Source: a virus
Virus record (IMG/VR): IMGVR_UViG_3300044960_000873
Span: 1-57,352 of that record
Strand: one strand, 5' to 3'
DNA length: 57,352 nt
Numbering within the stretch: the stretch's first letter is position 1; each line of letters opens with the position of its first letter. The notes beneath the pieces are model-generated. The model was not told the DNA's origin. It saw only the letters and a program-made list of their open reading frames with translations, and did no database searches. The position numbers were made by a program, and so were the translations under genes. Below, piece after piece: positions 33,455-40,216 of this stretch.

Positions 33455-33505
33455 CCGGTCGCCGGAACTGTCCGGCCTGACGAGCCCCGCGAGGGGCGAA
33501 ACCGG
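33455..33505 (+). ncRNA. type III hammerhead ribozyme 1
   Basis: Stem III CCGGU pairs with ACCGG (33501-33505); cleavage is expected after C33460 (GUC). Stem I GCCGGA/TCCGGC (33461-33476, loop ACTG), core CTGACGA (33477-33483), stem II GCCCC/GGGGC (loop GCGA), then GAAA. The pattern matches the sTRSV-type hammerhead base for base in its core (CUGANGA...GAAA). An 8-bp hairpin GGGGGCGG/CCGCCCCC (33431-33453) ends one base before stem III. Confidence 0.9.
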
Positions 33506-33518
33506 GAGGAGACCCACG

Positions 33519-33824
33519 ATGACCAGCAGCCGCGATGCACGCGTCCCCTATATCGTCACGCCACGCGCCGTGCGCGCCGCTCCTGACGCCGGCTACGACG
33601 CCTGGGCGGCGCTCGCCCGGGACGTCATGGAGCGCGCCGCCGGGGCGTTCCCGGCGGGCGTCGATCGCGAGGCGCGCCTCGGCCTGATCGGCCGGGCGCT
33701 CGTGGACGCCGGGTTCGTCGCCCCGGCGTTCCTCGACGGGCAAGCCGCCGTCTGGTCCGTGCCCGGGACCGGCGGCGTCGAGATCACGTATCCGTGGGAG
33801 GTCTACACGGCCATCCACGGATAG
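33519..33824 (+). CDS. hypothetical protein (101 aa)
   Basis: ATG 33519, GGGAGGAG ribosome-binding site from the ribozyme cassette. 101 residues, helical middle (YDAWAALARDVMERAAGAFP, ARLGLIGRALVDAGFVAP) and beta C-terminus (GQAAVWSVPGTGGVEITYPW). No family is recognised. It stands between ribozyme cassettes 1 and 2. Confidence 0.7.
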   Translation: MTSSRDARVPYIVTPRAVRAAPDAGYDAWAALARDVMERAAGAFPAGVDREARLGLIGRALVDAGFVAPAFLDGQAAVWSVPGTGGVEITYPWEVYTAIHG

Positions 33825-33857
33825 CACACCCTGGGGGCCGGCTCGCCACCGGCCCCA

Positions 33858-33910
33858 CCCGTCCGCCGGGACAGTCCGGCGCTGACGAGCCCCTCGCGGG
33901 GCGAAACGGG
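33858..33910 (+). ncRNA. type III hammerhead ribozyme 2
   Basis: Stem III CCCGU/ACGGG (changed from CCGGU/ACCGG in copy 1, pairing kept), cleavage after C33863. Stem I CGCCGG/CCGGCG, core CTGACGA at 33882-33888, stem II GCCCC/GGGGC with loop TCGC in place of GCGA, then GAAA at 33903. Upstream hairpin GGGGCCGG/CCGGCCCC at 33834-33856. Confidence 0.9.
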
Positions 33911-33922
33911 AGGAGAGCCACG

Positions 33923-34123
33923 ATGACAGAGTTGTACGGGCCGATTACCCGCGTGCGGTTTGCACGCGGGACGCTGGACATCCAGCGCTTCTTCGGCGGG
34001 TTCTTGCTGATCGCACGGGACCTCGTTGGCCACATCGTGGCCGAGGAGGCCCGGGACGACCTCACTGGCCGCGATATTGCGGCCTTCGCCCTGCGCGCGG
34101 GCCTCCTGCGCAGGGCGAAGTAA
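33923..34123 (+). CDS. hypothetical protein (66 aa)
   Basis: ATG 33923, same GGGAGGAG cassette site. 66 residues: MTELYGPITRVRFARGTLDI, QRFFGGFLLIARDLVGHIVA, DLTGRDIAAFALRAGLLRRA. It reads as a small beta-alpha domain. No family is recognised. Unlike its neighbours it ends in TAA and is followed by another type of hairpin linker. Confidence 0.65.
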   Translation: MTELYGPITRVRFARGTLDIQRFFGGFLLIARDLVGHIVAEEARDDLTGRDIAAFALRAGLLRRAK

Positions 34124-34140
34124 CATTTGCTTCCGACGCA

Positions 34141-34213
34141 CGCCGGCCCGGCTCACCACCGGGCCGGCGAGAACTAGGCGATCAGTCGTCGGGCCGGGAT
34201 CACTCCCCGGCCC
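34141..34213 (+). terminator. two strong GC hairpins (possible terminator/stabiliser)
   Basis: First hairpin: GCCGGCCCGG/CCGGGCCGGC with loop CTCACCA (34142-34168). Second: GGGCCGGG/CCCGGCCC with loop ATCACTC (34191-34213), followed by TCTTCG. The first is copied exactly at 38135-38161. No clear T-run follows, so they may protect RNA ends instead of terminating. Confidence 0.5.
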
Positions 34214-34234
34214 TCTTCGCGTGAGGAGAAAACA

Positions 34235-34585
34235 ATGGATCGCTTCGGCGCCGACCTCCTGTCCGCCGCCGTGGATCGCGCCGTCGAGGCCCTCGCTGGG
34301 CCGGCCGGCGCGCAGGTGGTCTCGGAAGCTCGCGCGCGCCACGTGTGCGAGCAGCTCGCCCAGCGCGCCTACCAGGCCGGGCGCGACGCAGCCATCCGCG
34401 AGCTGCGTACCACCGACGACGCCATCGCGGAACTCGGCCGCAGCCGGGCGACCATCACCGCCCTCGCCCGCCGGTACGAGATCGGCTGGCGCATCGGGCG
34501 GGATTGGCTGTTCCGCCCGGACGACATCGAGCGCCTGCGCGCCATCATCGCCGGCCTCCGCCCCGGCCGGCCACGTCAGTCGTGA
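34235..34585 (+). CDS. helix-turn-helix protein (116 aa)
   Basis: 116 residues. N-terminal helices (LLSAAVDRAVEALAGPAGAQ), the HTH TTDDAIAELGRSRATITALA and the wing RIGRDWLFRPDDIERLRAII, like excisionase/HTH_17 proteins; likely a regulator of the array. It ends ahead of the second promoter, whose palindrome could be its operator. Confidence 0.65.
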   Translation: MDRFGADLLSAAVDRAVEALAGPAGAQVVSEARARHVCEQLAQRAYQAGRDAAIRELRTTDDAIAELGRSRATITALARRYEIGWRIGRDWLFRPDDIERLRAIIAGLRPGRPRQS

Positions 34586-34604
34586 AGTTCCTCCTCGTCA
34601 CCCA

Positions 34605-34633
34605 TTGACAATGTACACGATACCGTGTATATT
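34605..34633 (+). promoter_or_regulatory. sigma70 promoter with embedded operator
   Basis: TTGACA (34605-34610), 17-base spacer, TATATT (34628-34633). The spacer holds a perfect palindrome TACACG-ATAC-CGTGTA (34614-34629) that touches the -10 box, so a bound protein would block polymerase. The promoter sits directly after the HTH gene, which may encode its regulator. Confidence 0.8.
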
Positions 34634-34658
34634 GTGGGTGTAGCCAGAGGAGGCGGCG

Positions 34659-35201
34659 ATGATCACCACGGCGAGCCCCAACAGCGCGATCCCCGGCGAG
34701 GCCTTCCGCGCCTCGCACCCGACAGACCGTTGGGGCGCGCGCCGGAACGGCCACTGGGCCGCCTACGACCGCGACGGCAACCGTCTCGCCGTCGGGGCGG
34801 ACTGGTGCACCGCCCCGACGGCCGCCGAGCTCGAGGCCTGGGACGCCGAGGCGCAGGCGGCGGCCGCCCGCGTGGCCGCCTGGCCGGTCGACGTCATCGG
34901 CCAGGCGCTCTACATCCGCTTCGGCCGTCTGCCGCGCGCTGGCCGGTCGCGCAACTACGCGACCGGCCAGCTCGAGCGGGGCGTCAGCGTCTACCGCGCG
35001 CGGTACAACGCGCGCACCGACGCGCTCGACGCCTCGAGTGCACTAGCCGGCACGTACGTTCACTACCTCATCGCCGGCAAGCGGCCCTACCTGGTCGCGG
35101 GCGATGAGGTCGGCACCGGCTCCGACGGCGAGCCGGTGCTCGCCAACGCCCGCGTGGTGGCGGAACTCGTCGCCACCCCCGACGGGTTCCGCATCGCCTA
35201 G
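34659..35201 (+). CDS. hypothetical protein (180 aa)
   Basis: ATG 34659 with AGAGGAGG upstream. N-terminus has WGARRNGHWAAYDRDGNRLA, middle helices (AELEAWDAEAQAAAARVAAW) and a C-terminal beta part (TYVHYLIAGKRPYLVAGDEV). The family is unknown. It is the first gene after the operator-controlled promoter and ends in the TAGCAC of the third ribozyme cassette. Confidence 0.65.
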   Translation: MITTASPNSAIPGEAFRASHPTDRWGARRNGHWAAYDRDGNRLAVGADWCTAPTAAELEAWDAEAQAAAARVAAWPVDVIGQALYIRFGRLPRAGRSRNYATGQLERGVSVYRARYNARTDALDASSALAGTYVHYLIAGKRPYLVAGDEVGTGSDGEPVLANARVVAELVATPDGFRIA

Positions 35202-35234
35202 CACTCCCTGGGGGCCGGTGGCGAGCCGGCCCCT

Positions 35235-35285
35235 CCGGTCGCCGGAACTGTCCGGCCTGACGAGCCCCGCGAGGGGCGAAACCGG
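35235..35285 (+). ncRNA. type III hammerhead ribozyme 3
   Basis: Core is identical to copy 1: CCGGU/ACCGG, cleavage after C35240, stem I GCCGGA/TCCGGC, CTGACGA, stem II GCCCC/GGGGC with GCGA loop, GAAA. The upstream hairpin (35211-35233) has the same stem as copies 2 and 4 but a loop (TGGCGAG) that is the reverse complement of theirs. Confidence 0.9.
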
Positions 35286-35298
35286 GAGGAGAGCCACG

Positions 35299-35856
35299 AT
35301 CGAGGTCGCGTTCATCCGCTTCGAGGTCGATTCCGGGATCCTCCTTTTCGGGTCCTCTAACCCCGACGAGGAGGGCTGCGACCGGTGGGCGTCGGCCCAC
35401 CGGTTCGGGGAAAAGGTCGCCGACCTCATGCGTCGGGAGTTCCCCGACGCCGAGGTCCTCTTCAGCGTCGCGCTGCCGGGCACTGCCCGGCACGGCGTCA
35501 CGACCGACACCGACGACCCTGAGACCGTCGGTGAGGTCTACTCGTGGGCGCTCAACCGCGTGCTCGGCGAGGGAGACTGGCTGGTCTCCCTCGACCTGGA
35601 CGACCCGGACTGCCCGATCAGCATCCTCCGCCACGCCACGAGCGGCGAGGACTTCCTCGCCCTCGTGGACGACGCGCTGGTCGTCGTCCAGGTGCTGGGC
35701 CCGCTGGAGGGCCGCACGGTGGCCGCTCTCCAGCGCCGCGACATCACCGTGGCCCAGGTCATCCAGCAGGTTCCCACCTGGTGGGAGCCTGCGGACGACG
35801 ACGACGACGCGTTCATCGCCACCCCCGACATATCCGACCAGTATCCCGCCGCCTAG
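35299..35856 (+). CDS. hypothetical protein with ATC at the expected start
   Basis: 185 residues if translation begins at ATC 35299, at the same offset from GGGAGGAGAGCCACG as the ATG in cassette 2. No ATG, GTG or TTG lies near. The frame is open from before 35200, so the start is either a true non-standard ATC or a lost ATG. Sequence: IEVAFIRFEVDSGILLFGSS, then DLMRREFPDAEVLFSVALPG, a Trp-Glu-Pro acidic end. It is a functional-looking frame with no stop. Confidence 0.55.
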   Translation: MEVAFIRFEVDSGILLFGSSNPDEEGCDRWASAHRFGEKVADLMRREFPDAEVLFSVALPGTARHGVTTDTDDPETVGEVYSWALNRVLGEGDWLVSLDLDDPDCPISILRHATSGEDFLALVDDALVVVQVLGPLEGRTVAALQRRDITVAQVIQQVPTWWEPADDDDDAFIATPDISDQYPAA

Positions 35857-35889
35857 CACTCTCTGGGGGCCGGCTCGCCACCGGCCCCA

Positions 35890-35942
35890 TCCGTCTGCCG
35901 GGAGTGTCCGGCACTGACGAGCCCCGCGAGGGGCGAAACGGG
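35890..35942 (+). ncRNA. type III hammerhead ribozyme 4
   Basis: Stem III CCGU/ACGG, with an outer T35890-G35942 wobble; cleavage after C35895. Stem I TGCCGG/CCGGCA closes with U-A where copies 1 and 3 have G-C and copy 2 has C-G, a double compensatory change at pair 1.1-2.1. Core CTGACGA 35914-35920, stem II GCCCC/GGGGC, GAAA 35935. Confidence 0.88.
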
Positions 35943-35955
35943 ACGGGAGGACCCG

Positions 35956-36300
35956 ATGTACCACGAGGTGTCGAGCGACGTCGACCGCGCGGGGGCTGTG
36001 ATCCCGCGCGTCTGGTGCGACCGAACTGGGGCTGTGCGCCTGAGCGGCGCGCACAGCCCGGAGCAGGCTATGGTCGCCGAGACGGTCGGGTACCACAACG
36101 TCGTTGCCGGCTCCGCCGGCGACGACGTCGCATTCATCGGTCGGCTGAACGCGCGCTGCCCGCAGGGGTGGCGCGTCATCGATGCCCGCGCGACGTTCTA
36201 CTCGGCCCCACGGGCCGGCGCGATCCGCATCGGACAGATGAAGTTCCGCCCGGGCGGCCCCGCCTGGGCGTTATACGCGGTACCGGCGGAGGGCCGCTAG
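35956..36300 (+). CDS. hypothetical protein (114 aa)
   Basis: ATG 35956, GGGAGGA upstream. Sequence MYHEVSSDVDRAGAVIPRVW, then DDVAFIGRLNARCPQGWRVI and AIRIGQMKFRPGGPAWALYA: a small beta-rich domain. No family is recognised. The stop is followed by a linker of a different kind that contains a Cys-pair fragment in another frame. Confidence 0.6.
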   Translation: MYHEVSSDVDRAGAVIPRVWCDRTGAVRLSGAHSPEQAMVAETVGYHNVVAGSAGDDVAFIGRLNARCPQGWRVIDARATFYSAPRAGAIRIGQMKFRPGGPAWALYAVPAEGR

Positions 36301-36505
36301 GCAGCCCTCCGGCCCGTTCCTGCTCCGGTACAACGGGGCTACGACCTATCTCGCCATCCTGGCCTGCCCGGCCTGCGGGCACCGGGACGAGATGTAGTCG
36401 CGCCGCCCGTCCCGTGGGGAGGACCACCGCCGGATCGTCGCCGGCCACGGGGCCCGCCGAAGCCCGGCAGCGGGCCGGGCTGGCCTAGAGGACTGAGAGG
36501 ACAAC
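36301..36505 (+). other. linker with GC hairpin and a Cys-pair ORF fragment
   Basis: The linker carries AGCCCGGC/GCCGGGCT with a short loop near 36459-36480. A +1 frame from the previous gene reads FLLRYNGATTYLAILACPAC, then GHRDEM and stop near 36398; it has no start codon and may be a gene remnant. Part of the linker (GCCCGCCGAAGCCCGGC) repeats at 37110. Confidence 0.45.
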
Positions 36506-37054
36506 ATGGATCCATCCCTGTCGGTCGTGCCCCTCCCTGTGCGTATCGCACAGGGCATCGCGCGCTCCCTCCACCACGCCTGCGCGTTGGAGGCGAGCGT
36601 AACTCGTGAATGGCGAGAGGCGCGTACTCTCGCCGAACTCAACGACATCTGGGCGGCCGGGGTGTGGTTGGCCCTGGCCGAGAACCCCGGCCGTTACCCC
36701 ACCAATATGCCGCCGCCCAGGTTCTGCTGGACGGCGTTCGATGGGGGACTCGAGCACACGACAGCGAGCGGCCGCCTGCACATCATCGTGCAGGACGAGG
36801 ATATGCCGCTCCACATCACCGCCTGGGCCGGCCCAGACGGTGACCGCCCGGCGACTTCGGTCGCCGAGTTCTGGCTCGCCTACGACAGTGGGCGTCTGGT
36901 CGCAGACGCCCAGATTCTCCGGCCAGACCTGATCGAGGGGCGCGAGGATCGCGTCGCCCCGATCGGTGACCTGGTGCACGTCCTCCGGGATCGGTACGGC
37001 GTCCAGTGGGACGTCATCACGCCGGAGGGAGAGGAGGTGCTGAGCATCGTCTAA
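36506..37054 (+). CDS. hypothetical protein, paralogue A
   Basis: 182 residues from ATG 36506, MDPSLSVVPLPVRIAQGIAR, then a central beta part (GRLHIIVQDEDMPLHITAWA) and RPDLIEGREDRVAPIGDLVH. It aligns over its length with the next gene (VVP-P-RIAQG, HAC, ATGRLH, RPDLIEGREDR). The two are a tandem duplication with different linkers. The function is unknown. Confidence 0.65.
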   Translation: MDPSLSVVPLPVRIAQGIARSLHHACALEASVTREWREARTLAELNDIWAAGVWLALAENPGRYPTNMPPPRFCWTAFDGGLEHTTASGRLHIIVQDEDMPLHITAWAGPDGDRPATSVAEFWLAYDSGRLVADAQILRPDLIEGREDRVAPIGDLVHVLRDRYGVQWDVITPEGEEVLSIV

Positions 37055-37162
37055 TCCCCCAGTCCCCAGTTCCGGTCCGCCGGACAGGGCGCTCGCGACG
37101 CCCCTGGGGACCCGCCGAAGCCCGGCGCTGGGCCGGGCTGGCACAACGAGAGGAGTTCCCCG
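37055..37162 (+). other. linker with shared GC hairpin
   Basis: Carries the same block CCGCCGAAGCCCGGC...GCCGGGCT found in the previous linker (36450 region), here with loop GCT. The AAGCCCGG string and paired arms suggest a structured RNA, but no cleavage core was found. Confidence 0.45.
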
Positions 37163-37801
37163 GTGGATCCGTTTCTGCCAGTCGTCCCCATCCCCATCCG
37201 CATCGCCCAGGGCGTTGCGCTCGGGCTCGGTCACGCCTGCGCTGGCTACGCGCAGGCGACCGGCGAGTGGATGCGCGCAGTCACGCTGCGCGAACTCTCG
37301 GCATGGTGGACCATCGCCTACGCCGAGGGGACGCGCCGCGACCGCGAGTATTTTCAGTCTCTGGGCATTCACCCCGCTCCGTTCGTCGGCGGCGTCTCCG
37401 GATGGAGCGCTGGTCAGGACGGGCCAGTGCCCACACTGGAGTGGACGACAGCGACCGGTCGGCTGCACGTTGTGGTCCGCGACCAGACGCCACTGCCGTC
37501 GGTCATCGCACGAATCACGATCTGGGCCGGACCGGCTGACGACCGGCCCCCGACCGAGATCGTGATGCTAACAATCAGCAGCACGATCTCGTCCAACGGG
37601 TTCGTGGCCGAGGCCAAGATGCTTCGGCCTGACCTGATCGAGGGGCGGGAAGACCGGCTGATTGTGATCCCAGACGTGGTCCGGGGACTCACAGAGGTCG
37701 GTCTTGACCTCCGTAACCCCGAAGCCGACAGCGAGACCATGCCGTCGGCGAAGGAACTCGTCGACCGGGCGTTCCGGGCCCGGTACGGAAAGGATGACTG
37801 A
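37163..37801 (+). CDS. hypothetical protein, paralogue B
   Basis: 212 residues from GTG 37163 (GAGAGGAG upstream). MDPFLPVVPIPIRIAQGVAL, a Trp-rich stretch, EWTTATGRLHVVVRDQ, then AKMLRPDLIEGREDRLIVIP. Its paralogue is the gene before it. The C-terminal EADSETMPSAKELVDRAF is an extension with more A/T-rich codons. No recognised domain. Confidence 0.65.
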   Translation: MDPFLPVVPIPIRIAQGVALGLGHACAGYAQATGEWMRAVTLRELSAWWTIAYAEGTRRDREYFQSLGIHPAPFVGGVSGWSAGQDGPVPTLEWTTATGRLHVVVRDQTPLPSVIARITIWAGPADDRPPTEIVMLTISSTISSNGFVAEAKMLRPDLIEGREDRLIVIPDVVRGLTEVGLDLRNPEADSETMPSAKELVDRAFRARYGKDD

Positions 37802-37802
37802 T

Positions 37803-38123
37803 ATGTACACCATCACCGAGATTCGCCTGCCGGCGCAAAGCCGCCGGATAGTCTGGAGGGGCGAAGACCTCGGCCAGGCGGTCATGGCCCTCGAGGCCAT
37901 CGCTGCCGAGGCCATCGACGACGCCCAGTACTGGCCCGAGTCTGCCGAGGTCGTGACGTACTGGCCGAGCGGCAACCGCCGCGACCGGTACGTCCTCCGG
38001 GACGAGGACGGCCTCGTCCCCTACGAGATCGACCCCTGGCGCGGGTGCACGGCCCGGCGCGAGGTCGCGCACATCGCGCTCGCCGGCATCGCCGTGCGCG
38101 ACCAGCGCGTCGGCCCCGCCTAA
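37803..38123 (+). CDS. hypothetical protein (106 aa)
   Basis: ATG 37803, GGAAAGGA upstream, starts immediately after the previous stop. MYTITEIRLPAQSRRIVWRG, LGQAVMALEAIAAEAIDDAQ, then YWPSGNRRDRYVLRDEDGLV: beta-helix-beta. No family is recognised. Confidence 0.65.
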   Translation: MYTITEIRLPAQSRRIVWRGEDLGQAVMALEAIAAEAIDDAQYWPESAEVVTYWPSGNRRDRYVLRDEDGLVPYEIDPWRGCTARREVAHIALAGIAVRDQRVGPA

Positions 38124-38133
38124 TCGTTCAGCA

Positions 38134-38162
38134 CGCCGGCCCGGCTCACCACCGGGCCGGCG
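38134..38162 (+). repeat. second copy of the CTCACCA-loop hairpin
   Basis: Identical in stem and loop to 34141-34169 (GCCGGCCCGG/CCGGGCCGGC). Both copies lie upstream of small HTH genes (34235 and 38185). Confidence 0.7.
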
Positions 38163-38184
38163 GGGAGGAGATTGTGGGGGAGCA

Positions 38185-38580
38185 ATGACCAACGACCTGC
38201 TCACCCTCGCTCAGGCGGCCCAACTGGCCGGGGTCAACCCTGCCAGCCTCCGCCGCGCCATCGCGCGCGGCACCCTCGCCGCCACCAAATACGGCAAAAC
38301 CTATCTCGTCACGGCTGACGAGATCGCCCGCTTCATCCGCGAGCGCCGGTTCGCGGACCGCAGGAGGGAGATACCCGGTATGCGCATGTACGTCACCGAG
38401 TCCCTCCCCAACCACTGGGTCATCAACGACGCCACCGGGTGGTGGCTCGTCCCCAACGTCCCCGGCGGCTGGACCCGCCGCACCGCCTATCGCGGACACG
38501 TCGCCAGCCTCGCCCCCGTTTCCGTCGGCGTCGCCGCGGGTATGGCCCGCCTCGTCGGTTACGAGGAGCCCACGCCATGA
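38185..38580 (+). CDS. HTH_17/excisionase-like DNA-binding protein
   Basis: 131 residues. HTH LLTLAQAAQLAGVNPASLRR, wing TLAATKYGKTYLVTADEIAR, a basic link (RFADRRREIPG) and a C-terminal beta domain (WVINDATGWWLVPNVPGGWT). The stop overlaps the TnpB-like ATG (ATGA), so it is cotranscribed and perhaps its regulator. Confidence 0.75.
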   Translation: MTNDLLTLAQAAQLAGVNPASLRRAIARGTLAATKYGKTYLVTADEIARFIRERRFADRRREIPGMRMYVTESLPNHWVINDATGWWLVPNVPGGWTRRTAYRGHVASLAPVSVGVAAGMARLVGYEEPTP

Positions 38581-39761
38581 CCGACGCCACCCGCACCTAC
38601 CGGTTCCGCCTCTACCCCACGCCATCCCAGGCGGCCCGCCTCGACCTCTGGCTGATGCGCTGCCGCCATCTCTACAACGACATGCTGACCCAGCGCATCT
38701 GGTCATGGCAGACGCGCCGGGTATCGATCACCTATTACGACCAGCAGAACGCGCTGCCGGAAATCCGGCGCGCATTCCCGGAGTACGCCGAGCTCCCCTC
38801 GAACGTGCTCCAGAACGTCGCCCGCCGTGTCGATATCGCCTATCAGCGTTTCTTCCGGCACGGCGCGGGGTTCCCCAAATATCAGGGGTTCCGCCGCTAC
38901 AACTCGTTCTGCCTCCACTCCCCCAGCGGCTGGAAGCTCCGCCCCGGCCCCGGCCGCATGGGCCGGCTCTCGATCCTGCGCCTGGGGGATATCCCCGTGC
39001 GCGTCCACCGTCCAGTCGCGGGAGAATTGCGCACCTGCACCATCGTGCGCCAGGCCGGCCGCTGGTATGCCTGCATCACCGCCCGCCACGTGCCCATCCC
39101 CGAACTCCCGGCCAGCCCAGCCGCGGTCGGCGTCGACCTGCGCGTGGCCGAGCATTTCCTCGCTACGAGCGACGGGGAGTTGATCGACAACCCCCACCCG
39201 CTGGAGCAGGCATTACGCGACCTCGCCCGCATCCAGCGCACGGTCTCTCGCCGGCAACGCGGCAGCAACCGGCGCGAGGACGCCGTGCGCCAGCTCCAGC
39301 GGGCGCATCAGCGCGTCGCCAACCTGCGGCGCGAGTTCCACCACCGCCTCAGCCACGACCTGGTGACGCGTTACCAGGTGATCGTCGTCGAGGACATCTC
39401 CCCCCTGTTCATGGTCGAGCGCGCGCAACGCGACCCCTACCCGCGCAACCAGGCGCGGCGCGCGCTCGACTCCGGCTGGGGGCAGTTCCTCGGTCTGCTG
39501 GAGTACAAATGCCGCGACCTGGGGCGGATGTTCATCCGCGTCGAGCCGGCCATGACCAGTCAGACCTGCTCGCGCTGCGGGGCCGAGCACGATACCGGCC
39601 CAACCGAACGTATATTCCGTTGTCCGCAGTGTGGATGGGAGGTGCACCGGGCGATCAACGCTGCGCGCAATATCCTGGCGCGTGGCCTGGAGTTGGAGTA
39701 TCATTGCACCAACAGCCGACTACCGGCTGACGGGGACGGGGGGCAATGGCCCCCCGGATGA
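38577..39761 (+). CDS. TnpB-like RNA-guided protein with RuvC third acidic residue lost (TldR candidate)
   Basis: 394 residues. N-terminal WED/REC region (YRFRLYPTPSQAARLDLWLM, LPSNVLQNVARRVDIAYQRF), RuvC-I AAVGVDLRVAEHFLATSDGE (Asp kept), RuvC-II YQVIVVEDISPLFMVERAQR (Glu kept), zinc finger CSRCGAEHDTG...FRCPQCGW, and RuvC-III VHRAINAARNIL. Active TnpB proteins carry Asp in R-D-x-N-A-A; here the codon is GCG (Ala). Cleavage should be lost while RNA-guided binding may remain, as in TldR repressors. No TnpA is present. The right end (GGATGAACCG) and hairpins resemble the omega-RNA scaffold end. Confidence 0.85.
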   Translation: MTDATRTYRFRLYPTPSQAARLDLWLMRCRHLYNDMLTQRIWSWQTRRVSITYYDQQNALPEIRRAFPEYAELPSNVLQNVARRVDIAYQRFFRHGAGFPKYQGFRRYNSFCLHSPSGWKLRPGPGRMGRLSILRLGDIPVRVHRPVAGELRTCTIVRQAGRWYACITARHVPIPELPASPAAVGVDLRVAEHFLATSDGELIDNPHPLEQALRDLARIQRTVSRRQRGSNRREDAVRQLQRAHQRVANLRREFHHRLSHDLVTRYQVIVVEDISPLFMVERAQRDPYPRNQARRALDSGWGQFLGLLEYKCRDLGRMFIRVEPAMTSQTCSRCGAEHDTGPTERIFRCPQCGWEVHRAINAARNILARGLELEYHCTNSRLPADGDGGQWPPG

Positions 39762-39812
39762 ACCGTGGACTTCGCGCCCGTGGAGGTGAGCGATCCCGCG
39801 TACGAACGAGGT

Positions 39813-40060
39813 GTTCCGCCCACGCGTGCGGGGAGTAGGCGACAATCACCCAGTCGTTCTCCGAGTACAAGACGTTCCGCCCACGCGTGCGGGGAGTAGG
39901 CGTTCGCCATGGCCACGATATCTTTGGCGAGCTCGTTCCGCCCACGCGTGCGGGGAGTAGGCGGCAGCACCGTAATAGCAACCACGCGCCAAGTCGTTCC
40001 GCCCACGTGTGCGGGGAGTAGGCGAAATGCGCTGGATGCCTGTGCCGCGAGGAATAGGCG
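39813..40060. CRISPR. CRISPR array: 4 intact 29-nt repeats plus one degenerate half
   Basis: Repeats at 39813-39841, 39874-39902, 39935-39963 and 39996-40024 (one C-to-T change in the last, at 40010), each starting GTTCCGCCC, ending GGGGAGTAGGCG and with a CACGCGTG core. Spacing is exactly 61, so three spacers of 32 nt. The last 12 bases recur at 40049-40060 as a decayed copy. The type I-E-like layout suits type IV. Strand: on + the degenerate end is distal; on - the stem pairs better. Not decided. No spacer matched this window by eye. Confidence 0.93.
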
Positions 40061-40122
40061 TAGACGCTGCCGGCCAGCACGCCGGTCCACTCGATGCAGT
40101 GCTGGTGTGACGAGGAAACATA

Positions 40123-40150
40123 AGCCCCGCTACCACCCGGTAGCGGGGCT
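40123..40150. terminator. 12-bp perfect hairpin between array and cas operon
   Basis: AGCCCCGCTACC and its exact complement around a 4-base loop (ACCC). Minus-strand reading is followed by TATGTTTCC, plus-strand by TCGTTC. It is likely a bidirectional terminator, so the array may have its own transcription start. Confidence 0.75.
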
Positions 40151-40216
40151 TCGTTCATCAGCGTGCGATTGCCTCTACGCTAGGCTCCCTCGTCCCCATG
40201 GCGCGGGCGTGGAGTG

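Noticed and set aside
36450-37142. Twister-like ribozyme, suggested by AAGCCCGG in two linkers
   Set aside because: No UAA cleavage core or the second pseudoknot partner was found; the string pairs in a plain hairpin.
39781-39812. An extra 32-nt spacer left of repeat 1
   Set aside because: No repeat precedes it; it may be the guide or end of the TnpB-like element.
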